DNA of 64,000 nt from NCBI GenBank assembly GCA_964023275.1, contig OZ029913.1, positions 48,425,976 to 48,489,975 on the forward strand. Reading direction: 5' to 3'. The stretch's first letter is position 1; each line of letters starts with the position of its first letter. Positions 29,377-39,370 of this stretch are shown here, piece after piece. The stretch is from Norana najaformis. Lineage: Eukaryota; Annelida; Clitellata; Crassiclitellata; Hormogastridae. The notes beneath the pieces were generated by a model. The model was not told the DNA's origin and searched no databases. It saw only the letters and a program-made list of their open reading frames with translations. The position numbers were made by a program, and so were the translations under genes.

Positions 29377-29750
29377 TCATTGTAAAAAGTATGGACTTTT
29401 GCTGAGTCTAAAATGAAGTGTCAGTATTACCTTCACGTATCCGAATGGTGCAGGATTTCCAGTGTCACTCCTTATATCTATTTCTATGGAGTCAAAGCTT
29501 TTCTGTTGTAGCGGTACGTATAGCGGCTTTCGTATGCACGATATCACCGCTTTTGCCTGCCACATCAACGATGCGAGGTAAGGGAGCTTTTGTGTCGCCT
29601 ACAGGGATGTGCTCTAAAATGTTACAATACACGAATATGGACGAAAAGCCTGTGCTTAGGTGGCACGCATTGACAGCTGTCCAATGCAACGGAATCTCAT
29701 CGTTGTTGTTATACATTATACCGACTATCACCACTGTTATTCAGTAGATG
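29377..29750 (-). pseudogene. Penton-like minor capsid protein of Polinton B (C-terminal part)
   Basis: Two frames: 29492-29734 (SSIFVYCNILEHIPVGDTKAPLPRIVDV...) and 29377-29568 (QQKSFDSIEIDIRSDTGNPA, then VKVILTLHF). Together they show the C-terminal jelly-roll signature of classical Polinton penton proteins: VYC-(N/D)-I..VGD, and SF-(D)-x-IEIDI-x-DTG before a final LTLHF strand. Broken by a frame change near 29540; the N-terminal part is not recognisable. The order penton, pX, capsid, protease on one strand supports a single old element. Confidence 0.75.
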
Positions 29751-29833
29751 GCAGTAACAGTAATGAACTTCTTAATTGTTTCGTTAGAGGGCAGAGGTGC
29801 GTACTCTTACAGTGACATATAGTTTGAGTTCGA

Positions 29834-30228
29834 CTACGGGTCATTCCAGCTCAACTCAACCAATGCCTGCCACCCGACCATCTCAGAATTGGCTGAAATT
29901 TTAACCACATGTTGCAAGATGGATTGGACTGAAAAACCCCCAAATATTTCTGCAATACTTAAAATACTTTCCAAGATACCGTTGATTCCGTGACCCCACC
30001 CTGCGAAGGCATTTCGCGAAACTTCGAGATGTCCACTTTTTGAGAATTGGTATCTCGAGAGCTGTTGGACCAATTTAGGAAATTTTTTGTCGCAGTGGTT
30101 AGGGGCTTCCTGGGCAATTACAAGGTCGAAAACTATGTGGGGCTGGTTAAGACTCTGGTGAAGAACTACGACAAAATTGGCTGCAGTATGTCCCTTAAAG
30201 TTCATATCCTTGATGCTCATCTTGATAA
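29834..30228 (-). other. Possible further Polinton B remnant with a WGHG motif
   Basis: An open frame upstream of the penton relic contains AGWGHGINGILESILSIAEI, reminiscent of RKQWGHGLGSFLSGIFRSA in the neighbouring pX-like gene. It could be a diverged duplicate. The frame extends artificially into the LTR at 30229. Weak evidence. Confidence 0.3.
30225..30228. repeat. Target-site duplication ATAA (Gypsy element, left)
   Basis: ATAA before the TG of the LTR, matched by ATAA at 43642-43645. Confidence 0.6.
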
Positions 30229-30680
30229 TGTAACGTTTTCTGGGGTGCTCTTTTTCCTCTAGGCAGGTTATGGCCTTCCGTTCGCTTGTTGTGGGAAGTC
30301 CTGCCGAGATCTTCGGAGAGAAAGTCGACACAAGAGTCACGAATAAATTTTATTCAGAACAACAATTCGCTGACACTCGGCCCTTACGAAAAAGTCCTTC
30401 AAACCGTTCGCTACAACTCCTCTACAGCTGCTATTACTATGCCAAAACCCTATACTACGAACTCGGTGTGTATCTAAGTCTATCTTCTGGGGCTGAGAAT
30501 TTTTCTCAATGGCTTAACTACTCCTTAAATACCCATGATACACGATACATGATACACGATACACGATACATGATACACGATACATGATAGTTCAAAACTG
30601 GTGCCCAACGGCAACGATTAAAATGAAAAGGGAGTCCCCGAACAAACAAAAACGAAGGGGCACGGGGCGTAACCTGAACA
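30229..30680 (-). repeat. 3' LTR of the Gypsy element
   Basis: 452 bp with TG...CA ends (plus strand TGTAACG to CTGAACA). It contains a minus-strand AATAAA near 30340 and 18/10-bp tandem GATACACGATACAT repeats at 30537-30590. The minus-strand sequence before it is the purine-rich GTGGGGGAAA, a plausible polypurine tract. Related LTR sequence lies at 42620-42950 (plus) and 43505-43641 (minus). Confidence 0.8.
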
Positions 30681-30781
30681 TTTCCCCCACTAAGAAACCT
30701 AAAGGCCCCTTTTGGAAAAAATACAAACAACAGAAAACTCAATTAAAATTTCTCAGTCGGTCTTTGTATCAATCCTCCACG

Positions 30782-31141
30782 TCACTCAATAACAACCACA
30801 TCATCGTCCTCTTCTTCGTGTCCGGCCGACGGAGAGGATAGGCGCAAGCGAGCAGAAGGGGCATGCACCGACCCCGAGGTCTGGAGTCTCAAGAAGACGC
30901 TGCGCAGTGCCGCCTCCGGGCAGTGAGGGAAACGTTGCATCTGCACCTCACGGAGCCGGTCCCAAGTCACGACAGGAGCTAGAAGCCGACTGTAGGATAT
31001 GGCGGAGGCCAAATCCGCCACCGAGATGAGTTGGCCGCCGTCGCGGGAAGAGGCCGAACAGTCGCTGACCACGTACAAGTTCATGGGCAGAAGGAGGCGC
31101 TGCCAAGGCGGAAGGCGCCCGAACGGGATAACCCGCTCCAC
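30782..31141 (-). CDS. Extra 3' ORF of the Gypsy element
   Basis: 119 codons between integrase and 3' LTR. There is a basic/aromatic start, a central ISVADLASAISYSRLLAPVV segment and a very acidic end (EEEDDDVVVIE). No recognised domain; probably the tail of the pol polyprotein or an accessory ORF. Confidence 0.4.
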   Translation of the reverse strand: MERVIPFGRLPPWQRLLLPMNLYVVSDCSASSRDGGQLISVADLASAISYSRLLAPVVTWDRLREVQMQRFPHCPEAALRSVFLRLQTSGSVHAPSARLRLSSPSAGHEEEDDDVVVIE

Positions 31142-31570
31142 GGACGCTAGAATTTTCTCATTCTCGAGCCAGGCGAGGCCTCCTCCGCTGTCGCCGTCGT
31201 CCCAGTTCGCTACAGGTTCGCCACGAGGTCGTTGTCCAACGGGTCCTCGTTCTTCGGCAGGCTGTCGTTCGGAGAGACGCTAACTTGTCTCCGGTAGCCG
31301 ACTTGCGCCGGTGACGTGGCATTCGCTATAACGTCAGGTTGGGGCGCCGGTCGTTGGCACACCCGCTGTACCTGCGACTGTCCAGCCTCATCGACCAGAG
31401 GATGTTGCCCGGCAAGGAAGCGTTGGACCATCTGTTCCGCGAACCCGTCGCGAATAGCCCGTTAAACTGTTTCCCGCCAATGTCACAAATGTCACTGATA
31501 CTGACATTTCTTCTTGCGCCACTATTTATAGTGTTTTCAACGTCTCACAGCGCGGCTGCCGAGCCGCGAC

Positions 31571-32122
31571 CTATAGGAAACGAGCCGGCCTTCGGTTGGT
31601 CTCCGTCTCTTCCTGCGGTCGATTTGTTGGGTCGGACGTCTCTCCGTTCCAAATACCTTTGGACGGGCCGTAACACGGTCGACGTTTATCCACATGTACG
31701 ATGAATGGAGCGGCTCTTTTTGACCTCTGCACAGAGTAGTTCACAGGACCACACTGTCGGATGATCGTGAATGGCCCTGTATACATCCGTTGCCACTTTT
31801 GGCTACGGCCTTGATATCTTCTGGGTGTAAAATACCAAATCCTGTACCCTACGTCAAACTTGGCTGGTCGAATTCGCAGATCATAACCATGCTTCCGTCG
31901 TTCAGCCGCCTTCCGTAGATTTACTCGCACCTCCCGATAGCCCGTTTCCATTCGTTGAACCATGTCCTCGGCATAGGACGAATAAGTCGCGTCAGGTCGC
32001 GCGTTGCTGGGAGGTATCCCGTAAGCGACGTCTATCGGTGCTCGAGTTTCTTTGGCGAACATTAGAAAATTTGGCGGAAACCCGGTGGCCTCGTGAACCG
32101 ATGCTCTATAAGCCGCCATCAC
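31571..32122 (-). pseudogene. Gypsy integrase, C-terminal part
   Basis: 183 codons: YRASVHEATGFPPNFLMF (the target-contact loop seen after the third catalytic residue), then a basic helix and an SH3-like segment (FDVGYRIWYFTPRR...KWQRMYTGPFTII). It continues the core at 32182-32724 after a frame change. Confidence 0.8.
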
Positions 32123-32181
32123 GTGCGGTAAGAATCCGTCCCAGTTTCGTTGGTGGGTTGAGATTATTTTTCCTAGCTTAG

Positions 32182-32724
32182 CTAGGTTCTGTGGAACCGC
32201 TCAATTAAAACATTTCCGGTAGGTTGGTAACTGGTAGTCCGCACTTTTTCTATGTCGAGGAGTCGGCAGAGTTCCCGAAACAAATTCCCGTCGAAATTCG
32301 TCCCTTGGTCCGTGAGGATTTGTAAGGGAACGTCGTATCGGACGATCACCGTATCGACTAGTGCTCTGGCGACCGAAGTGGCTTCTTGGTTTGCCACGTG
32401 GATAGCCTCCAGAAATTTCGTGAAATTGTCCATCACGGTGAGGATGTAAGTGTATTCTCTCTTACTTTTCGGGTGAGGACCGGTTATGTCTATACTCAAA
32501 CGTTCCCAAGGTTCTCCACACAGAAGTGGTTGTAGCGGACCTTGCTTGGGGGATGGCCGCGGCGGTACTGACAGCATTGGATGCAGCGTCGGCAAAACCG
32601 CCAAACTTCCTTCGACCACCCTACCCAATAGGCCCTTCGTCGAACCTGCCATTTGGTCCGTCGGACTCCCAAATGAACTGTCATTCCAGTATGGGCCCAC
32701 CTCACGAAGTCCTCCCTTAAACAC
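32182..32724 (-). pseudogene. Gypsy integrase core
   Basis: Contains LSIDITGPHP (first Asp), LTDQGTNFDG (second Asp) and VLIERFHRT (Glu), the D-D-E set of retroviral-type integrases. The zinc-binding N-terminus (HTGMTVHLGVRRTKW, CIQCC) is in the overlapping frame at 32496-32738. Confidence 0.85.
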
Positions 32725-33412
32725 TTCGGCAGAAGCACTTATTCCGTACCCGTTGGCAGTTGCCTATAGGCTGTGTCGTCACGTAAGTGTAGGTTTTGAT
32801 TGCCTCACTTTCGCACAGGATACTCTGCAGATCGGGGACGTTGGCACTCCGACTCAACCAGCTTCTGAAGAGAGCAAGCTCCGGATCACCCCTCTGTGCC
32901 TTTGCCATATAGTCGATGGACTCAAGACCGATATCTTGGACCGCGGTTTCATCAGGAGTAGCGACATATGTCGCTTCTCTTGCGACAGCCACTCTAGAAG
33001 TCTCTTCTTCCCACTCGCAGTGGCGGCGCGGTCTCCTGGAGAGAGCGTCGGCGTTGCCGTGCCTCCGATCCGGCCTATGAATGATCTCGAAGTTGAATTC
33101 CGCAAGGGGTTCGGGCCAGCGACCCTGTTGACCAATGGGCTCCGGGGTTCTCTGTAGCCATTGCAAGGCGGCTTGGACCGTTCGTAACGTGAACTGTCTG
33201 CCCAACAAATACAGTCGATACAGTTTGGTGAAGAAGTCTATCGCCAATAGTTCTTTCCGTGTGATGCAATACTTACGCTCGGCGTTGGAGAGGAGGCGGC
33301 TACCATAAGCAATCACTCTTTCGCTCTCCCCCGTGCGTTGAGATAGGACGGCTCCAATTCCGTAGTCGGAAGCGTCACAATCCAATATATAAGTTCCGTC
33401 ATCGGTAGGCAA
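32717..33412 (-). pseudogene. Gypsy RNase H and linker
   Basis: 231 codons with YILDCDASDYGIGAVLSQ (first catalytic Asp), SRLLSNAERKYCITRKELLA (catalytic Glu region) and HRPDRRHGNADALSR (distal Asp). Typical RNase H plus tether before integrase. The region 33413-33835 between this and the RT is the decayed thumb/connection. Confidence 0.85.
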
Positions 33413-34828
33413 TCCTAATACCGAGGCTGTCCTCAGAGCAATTTTTAAACGATCAAATGCGACCTCACACTCGTCGTTCCATACAAATGGCTTATCTTTC
33501 TAAGTGAGTGCAAATAAGGGAGCCACTACAAGCGAGAAGCTGCGAATGAACTTCCTATACTAGGCACAGAGTCACAGGAAGGCGCGTACCTCTCTCAACC
33601 GTCGAGGCGTAGGCCTCACCGCCACCTCATGAACCTTCGCCGTGTACACCGCTATCCCGGTTGGGGTCACGACATGCCCCAGGAAGCAAACATTCCTGCG
33701 CAATAGATGACATTTACTAGGCCTCAACTTGCGGTTAGCCTCACGAAGTCACTGGAAGACTTGTCTCATCCGGTCTAGGTGCTGGCTAGGCGTGTTTGCG
33801 AAAATTATAACATCCACTAGGTACACTAAGCACATCTAATAGTTCAGCCCCGATAAAACGATGTCGATGAGGCGCTGAAAGGTGGCTGGCGCATTACACA
33901 GACCAAAGGGCATAACTCGCCACCTATAAATCCCCTTCTGAATTACAAAGGCGGTCTTGTCTGCATCATCGGTGTTCATTGTGACCTGGAGATAACTGCT
34001 CCGCAAGTCAAGCGTGATAAACCAGCCGGCACCAGATAAGGCATCCAAACATTCATCAATCCTCGGCAGCGGGTACGAATCTTTCTTCGTCCTCTCATTC
34101 AGCTGCCGATAATCGATGCAGAACTTCAACGTGCCATCCTTTTTCCTGGCCATCACTACATTCGAGGGCCACTCGCTCACGGCAGGTTCTATAACCACAT
34201 CAGCCAACATCCTATCCACCTGTTGATCAATCTCCGCCTTGTATGAAAACGGTTGCCGCCTCAGCGACTGTCTCACCAGGGCTGAAGCTCCCTTGTCAAT
34301 CCAGTGCTTACAAACTGTTGTCAGCCCCAGGTCTCCTTCTGCAACGGAGAAAACTTCCTGATATTCTAACAGCAGGTTCCCCAACTGTTCTTTAATTTTC
34401 GAAGGTACATCTTCAGGGAGGTCCTCCACCAACGCCTCGATAATGGACGTGGTCTTCGAAGCAACTGTGCCCTCGTTACCCTCTCTACCAGTGTCTTCCT
34501 GTACTGAGTGCAAGCCCCCTATCAGCTGGTTTTTGCTAAGTGTTGCCGAGCATTCGTTCAGATTCATAACACGAATTTGCAATGCGTTGGCGTCGTCACC
34601 GACGAAAACCTGGGCCACATGTACCCCTGGTTGAATCTCTCTTTCCTCTGTCATCCAAGCTGGAGCAGTTACGGGGAGGTCCCTATACTGCGTCTTGGCA
34701 GGCACATTGCACTGGACCATAACGCTCACCTCCTCAACGACGATTACCCGTCCGTCGACACCAGTGGGACCCATCTCCCTTCGCAAGTGGAATTCGCTGG
34801 CTGCCAACAAACGGGGCTTCTGTGCCAA
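33413..34828 (-). pseudogene. Gypsy reverse transcriptase
   Basis: The frame 33836-34828 holds the fingers and palm: WPSNVVMARKKDGTLKFCID, DYRQLNERTKKDSYPLPRID, WFITLDLRSSYLQV (motif A) and VMPFGLCNAPATFQRLID (motif B). The catalytic tract right after the stop at 33836 reads as a degraded YVDD (YLVDV). Further decay runs to 33413. Non-functional. Confidence 0.85.
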
Positions 34829-35534
34829 ACCCTAAACGGCAGCGATGCTCTCTTAGCCAGTCCATGCCAAGCATTGGCTCTACAATATGATCAGATACTA
34901 GAAACGTGGTAGGAATTTCAAATCCTTGCCTGACCTTAATTGGAATACTTATCTCTCCCAAAACTCGAATCTCGGTCCCGTTAGCAGCCAGCAAACTGCC
35001 AGTGCTAGGACGTAATTCTAAGCCCTCTACAGTGACGGACGGTACTAGGCTTACCTCCGACCCGGTGTCGACCAGGCACATCTGCGGTCGAGGGTTGATG
35101 GTGGCTTTGATGTAGATCGCATTGCAACTGGTGGAACTCCACGACCTTGAGCAATGGTGTGATTGGCCGCCGCGACTTCCTCGGGTAGTTGCGTCGCTGG
35201 CTCCGTCGCGGTCGCTCCCGTAGTCTGGTCGCGAGGGCGTCGAGGCTGACGACACCGAACGAGCAAAGTGGCCCATTCTCCCGCAGTTGAAACTCGGAGT
35301 GTGTTCTGTCCGATCGTCATTCAAACTAGCTCTGGCGGCGATTCCTTTATGGCTTCGCAGCCGCTCCAGCTGTTGATCAGTCGTCTGCTCCATCTCTCGC
35401 TGCCACCGTTTCTGGCCGTCTCGCTGCGCCGTAAAGAAAGGGTCAAGCTGACTCTGGATATGGCTGTGAAAGTCTGCTTCTTGAGTTCCCCGAACGCGGT
35501 TAGATAGCCGTCTCCGATCATCTGGGTCTGCCAT
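34734..35534 (-). pseudogene. Gypsy gag C-terminus and aspartic protease
   Basis: 266 codons. A degraded zinc knuckle (FNCGRMGHFAR, first Cys lost) is followed by a pepsin-like protease with the active-site triplet in CLVDTGSEVSLVP and the second signature MLGMDWL. The gag continues upstream into 35535-35602, where the first LINE cuts it. Confidence 0.8.
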
Positions 35535-35602
35535 CGATGCGTTGGTAGGCTTCCAATCTCAGCGCCATTCGGTACGCCTCGTCAAGCGTCTTCGGCTCCC
35601 GT
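35535..35602 (-). pseudogene. Gypsy gag fragment (segment 3)
   Basis: Minus strand encodes REPKTLDEAYRMALRLEAYQ up to the LINE junction at ~35603. It continues the gag segment at 39204-39370, whose last residues before the junction are LSLKV. Confidence 0.65.
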
Positions 35603-35695
35603 TAAAGTAAGTAAATAAGTAAGACATTTGTTAACACGCCATAATTATGTCCATCGGCCGAGCGAGGAATCGTAGGCGTGGATGAGTTACAGCGG

Positions 35696-37370
35696 TCAGA
35701 CAACAAAAGCAAGACGGTACAAATATGTCTTAAGCCGCTTTACGAATATGTCTAACGAGACAGTGTTGTGAGTAATGTGAACAGGAAGACTGTTCCAGAT
35801 GACTGGTGCAGAATTGCTGAATCCGCGTCTGGAAAATTCAGACCGGTAATCACGGATGTCAGGAAGAGACAAACGGCTTTGTGTAGCCGAACGTAGAGAT
35901 CTGGATGGCTGATAGCGCTGTAAGGACGATGACAGATAAGCAGGTTGATTGATTGAGAGAGTCTTACATGTAAGGAGAGCTATCGTGTAAATGATCCTGG
36001 AACTGACAGGCAGCCAGTGTAGCTTTGCGACTATATGAGTGACATGATAAAACCTGCGGGTTCCTGTCACTAGTCGAGCTAGCGAGTTCTGGACTCGTTG
36101 CAGTTTGGCAATGTTGGACTTTGTAGTGCCGTACAATATTGAATTGCAGTAGTCGAGTTTTGCCTTCGCTACACTACAAGAGATTGTTTTCATAAGTTCC
36201 GGTGGCAATCACGATCGATTATGACGCATGGCTTTGATATGGGAATACGAAACCTTACAGACAGCGGTGACATGCTGGTTGAATGCTAGTTTAGAGTCGA
36301 GTTTCAATACGAGATTCTTAAATGTTCCTGATAGTGAGATGTCCGCGCCTGCGATGTTGGCTGTGTTTAGATCTACGGTCGATTTTATGGACGAGGAAGT
36401 GCCAAGTACAATGACTTCAGACTTCTTCAGATTTAGGCAGAGTCCATTATTTAGAAACCAGCAGCGTACTGCTTCAGTACATCGTGTTAGGTTGCTGGTG
36501 TCAGAGTCAATGTGATCAAGCGCTATGTATACAATAGTTGGGTGTCATCGGTATACTGGTGGTGATTGATGCCGTGTGCGGAAATGACGCCAGCGACTGG
36601 AGCCACATACAACGTGAAAGGAATCGGGCCAAGAACCGACCTTTGTGGGACACCATATTCGCAGGTAGTCGGCTGCGACCTTGATGAACCAATGGTGACA
36701 TGTTGTGACCAGTCAGACAGGTAACTACGGATTCAATCTAGCGCAATACCCCTGATGCCGAATGTCTTCTGCAGCCTAGTGATGAATGTTGTTTTGTCGA
36801 TCGTGTCAAAAGCAGCGGAGAGGTCAAGGCCGATAAGTAGGGTGGGCTGTCATCGTCCGGAAGCGGTGTAGACATCATCAAGGACCTCCAGTAAGGCCGT
36901 TTCAGTCGAGTGATGCCCACGGTAAGCTGATTGATGACGCTAAAATTACAGGAGCTACTGACATGCGGCAATATACGAGCCAGAAAGACACGTTCCAAAA
37001 TGTTTGACATTGTATGTAGATGTGAGATTGGCCTATAGTTAGAAGGACCATCAGGTTCAAGACCCTCCTTCTTCAGCAAAGGTGTAACAGAGGCAGGTCT
37101 GTAGCAGGCTGGAAACCGTATGCAACTGAAAGACAAACTGCAGAGACGAACGATGACTGGAGTGAACACGTCCGTGCATGACTTTAGCAAAGACGATGGG
37201 AAAACATCCGTCGGAGATGATTTTCCCGGTAAGGAAGACAGTGGCTTGAAGATTTCTGCGCCATCCACAGGTCTGAGGTGATCAAGATGTGCGCCGACAT
37301 AGTCCCTATCTGATGCAAGAGAGTCTATGGGTTGTCCGGCAATTGATGCCTTTGTTGACTTGCTTGGCAA
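35696..37370 (-). pseudogene. LINE 1 reverse transcriptase and C-terminal domain
   Basis: The frame 36738-37370 holds the fingers (CYRPASVTPLLKKEGLEPDG, NYRPISHLHTMSNILERVFL). The palm is decayed across 36210-36740, where GVPQRSVLGP and YTDDTQL can still be read. The C-terminal frame 35696-36208 is well kept: LDYCNSILYGTTKSNIAKLQ, LHWLPVSSRI, and APVIWNSLP. This is the CR1-clade architecture. Confidence 0.8.
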
Positions 37371-37773
37371 TTGATGCCCTTATTGACTTGATTTTATTTA
37401 TGAAGAAGTCTGAGAACGTTGAACAGCGTTTCTGACATTCTTCATTAGGTAACGCCTCAGAAGGCACTGTAGAGTGCAGTATATCCTTTATTGCTGACCA
37501 TTGTAGATAAGATCCTTTTAGCTTTTCCGATATGGTGTCACTGTAGTATTGACGGTGTGACTCGTTGATCAGTTTGTTGGCGTTACGGCGTGCTGACCGA
37601 TACGCGCGTCGAACAAGTTCATCATCGGTAGCCTTCCAACACCTTTTAAGCGTCTACGAAGTCGTTTTGCAGCTGTGGCTTCAAGAAATAGCCAACGATT
37701 GATCTTTTTCCTGGGAATTTCGCAAATTTCCTGAGCGAAGCCAACTGGTCCAGCATGTCGATGACAACGTCGT

Positions 37774-38808
37774 CTATCTGACAAGCAAAGCTGTCAGGGT
37801 GTCATCAGGAGCCAAGAACAGTGACGAATTAGTCAATGCTTGTCGGAAGGAGTCAACATCGAGTGTTTTAAGCTTCCGGTAGACGACAGTAATCGGTTGC
37901 CTTCTGTTGAGGCATCTTGCAACCGTCCACTTCACCAGACGGTGGTCGGACAATCCATGGCTACTACACACCAGTACGTTCTTGAACGATGTCGAATTCA
38001 GTCCGGAGATGACAAGATCAACCAGACTGTCGCCGGTCGGTCCAGTACGTGTTGGACCTAACATGAACTGCTTTAAGCCGAAGACGTCAAGTACTGTGGT
38101 TAGGTCTTCGGAGATGCTGGATGAATTGTTTCCAGGACAGTTGAAGTCTCTGCTGAGAATAAGTCGATCGCTACCAAACACGATGGTATTTGTAGCAAGG
38201 AGTTTGGTGAATTCATGGTAAAATTCATTAAGGTTGGACCCTGGCCAGCGGTAGATATTGATGAAGAGGAACAAGATGTTAGAGGTAATTATTCGGACAG
38301 CTTGGAAGTGGAAGCTGTTTGTTTTCACAGTATTCTGAAGCGGATGAGTTCTTAAGGTAAGCGTATTACGATGGATGATCGCGAGACCGCTGTTTCTGTC
38401 CGTTCGTCCGGGGGCTGAGCAATGGCCATGTCTGGTGACGTACCCTGGCGGGTTCATGTCAAACTTGATGGCATTTGGATCATCAGCAGAGGTCCAAGTC
38501 TCGCATACTCCCAGCACGTCTAACTGGCTCGATTCAATCAAATCGACTATAGGTGCTCCTTTGCGGACGGCGCTGCGCGCTTTCAGGAACCCAAAGGTGA
38601 GTGGCTCGGGACGCTGGTGAGTTGCAGCAGGACCTGGGTTGGGTTCGACTCCTACTAGCAGAAGCAGTAGCGCAACAAATACACACGCGGGCGAACGATG
38701 ACGAGCCGGTCGGTAGAAGTCGCGTGGTCCCGGTAGAGCCAAACAGGCGCTGCTGAGGAGCTGGAATCCTGCGCATGGCACGGGTTGACCAAGTAGGAGG
38801 GCAGGCAA
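37774..38808 (-). CDS. LINE 1 N-terminal region with 2A-like motif and AP endonuclease
   Basis: 344 codons. A Leu-rich leader (FVALLLLLVGVEPNPGP) ends with a 2A-like GVEPNPGP at about 38629-38652; the usual Asp before Val is Gly here. It is followed by an APE-type endonuclease: LDVLGVCETW, GLAIIHRN, RDFNCPG (the GDFN motif with Gly changed to Arg) and SDHRLVKW near the end. It would nick target DNA and prime reverse transcription. The Leu-rich 2A leader is like those reported in sea urchin CR1 elements. Confidence 0.8.
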   Translation of the reverse strand: MPALLLGQPVPCAGFQLLSSACLALPGPRDFYRPARHRSPACVFVALLLLLVGVEPNPGPAATHQRPEPLTFGFLKARSAVRKGAPIVDLIESSQLDVLGVCETWTSADDPNAIKFDMNPPGYVTRHGHCSAPGRTDRNSGLAIIHRNTLTLRTHPLQNTVKTNSFHFQAVRIITSNILFLFINIYRWPGSNLNEFYHEFTKLLATNTIVFGSDRLILSRDFNCPGNNSSSISEDLTTVLDVFGLKQFMLGPTRTGPTGDSLVDLVISGLNSTSFKNVLVCSSHGLSDHRLVKWTVARCLNRRQPITVVYRKLKTLDVDSFRQALTNSSLFLAPDDTLTALLVR

Positions 38809-39203
38809 GTTGGATATTCTTCGCTGTCGTAACGGTCAACAAAGCAGCTGGAGTGAATGGACGAGTATGTACTGGCGATCAAGCCGGTAGGAACGACGCA
38901 GCACAACATAAACATAAAGCTTTGAAGAGCGTTGCTAGGTGACGGCATTGTGACATTATAACTGCCTTACCAGAATAGCTTGCAAAGTTAAATTCCGTTC
39001 AAAGTTGCACAGTTAAGATGCTAGAAATTAAAATCCTTCAAATGCCCGAGCCTAACTTATACTATAATAAAGATATTTGAAGTTCAGACATTATGAGGAA
39101 GCCGCTGAAGTTGTAAGCTCACTCTAGCGAGCCGTCAAGACTTAGAAATAAATTTAAACTTGCGGATACAAAATAAGCGACTATCTCGTTGAATGACGTG
39201 AGG

Positions 39204-39370
39204 AACTTTCAACGACAGCTCCCGGTCCCGTATCGACTCGAGGAAAGAGTCTCGTGCAACAATCTCCGTCGTTTCGCTGGAAGGAACTAGGTAGGCGAAT
39301 ACAATCAAAATCCGAATGTCATGCAAGAGGTCGCTCAAATTCTCAACGGCCCGTTGTCGGCGGTAATATA
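39204..39370 (-). pseudogene. Gypsy gag fragment (segment 2)
   Basis: Minus strand encodes YRRQRAVENLSDLLHDIRIL and ARDFSLES-like sequence ending RDRELSLKV. It is flanked by LINE 1 on the left and LINE 2 on the right, linking segments 1 and 3 of the same gag. Confidence 0.75.

Larger units (their letters stand above)
35603..39203 (-). mobile_element. CR1-like LINE inserted in gag (LINE 1)
   Basis: A ~3.6-kb non-LTR element on the minus strand with an endonuclease, a reverse transcriptase and a TTAC-type 3' tail (plus strand 35603-35622, GTAAGTAAATAAGTAAG). It splits the Gypsy gag exactly between LSLKV and the REPKTL segment. A 2A-like leader precedes the endonuclease. Confidence 0.8.

Noticed and set aside
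30537-30590. CRISPR-like array from the GATACACGATACAT repeats
   Set aside because: Repeats are 10-18 bp, directly abutting, without unique spacers, and lie inside an LTR.
30999-33157. Long plus-strand frames opposite the Gypsy pol gene
   Set aside because: GC-rich antisense shadows of integrase and RNase H; no motifs.
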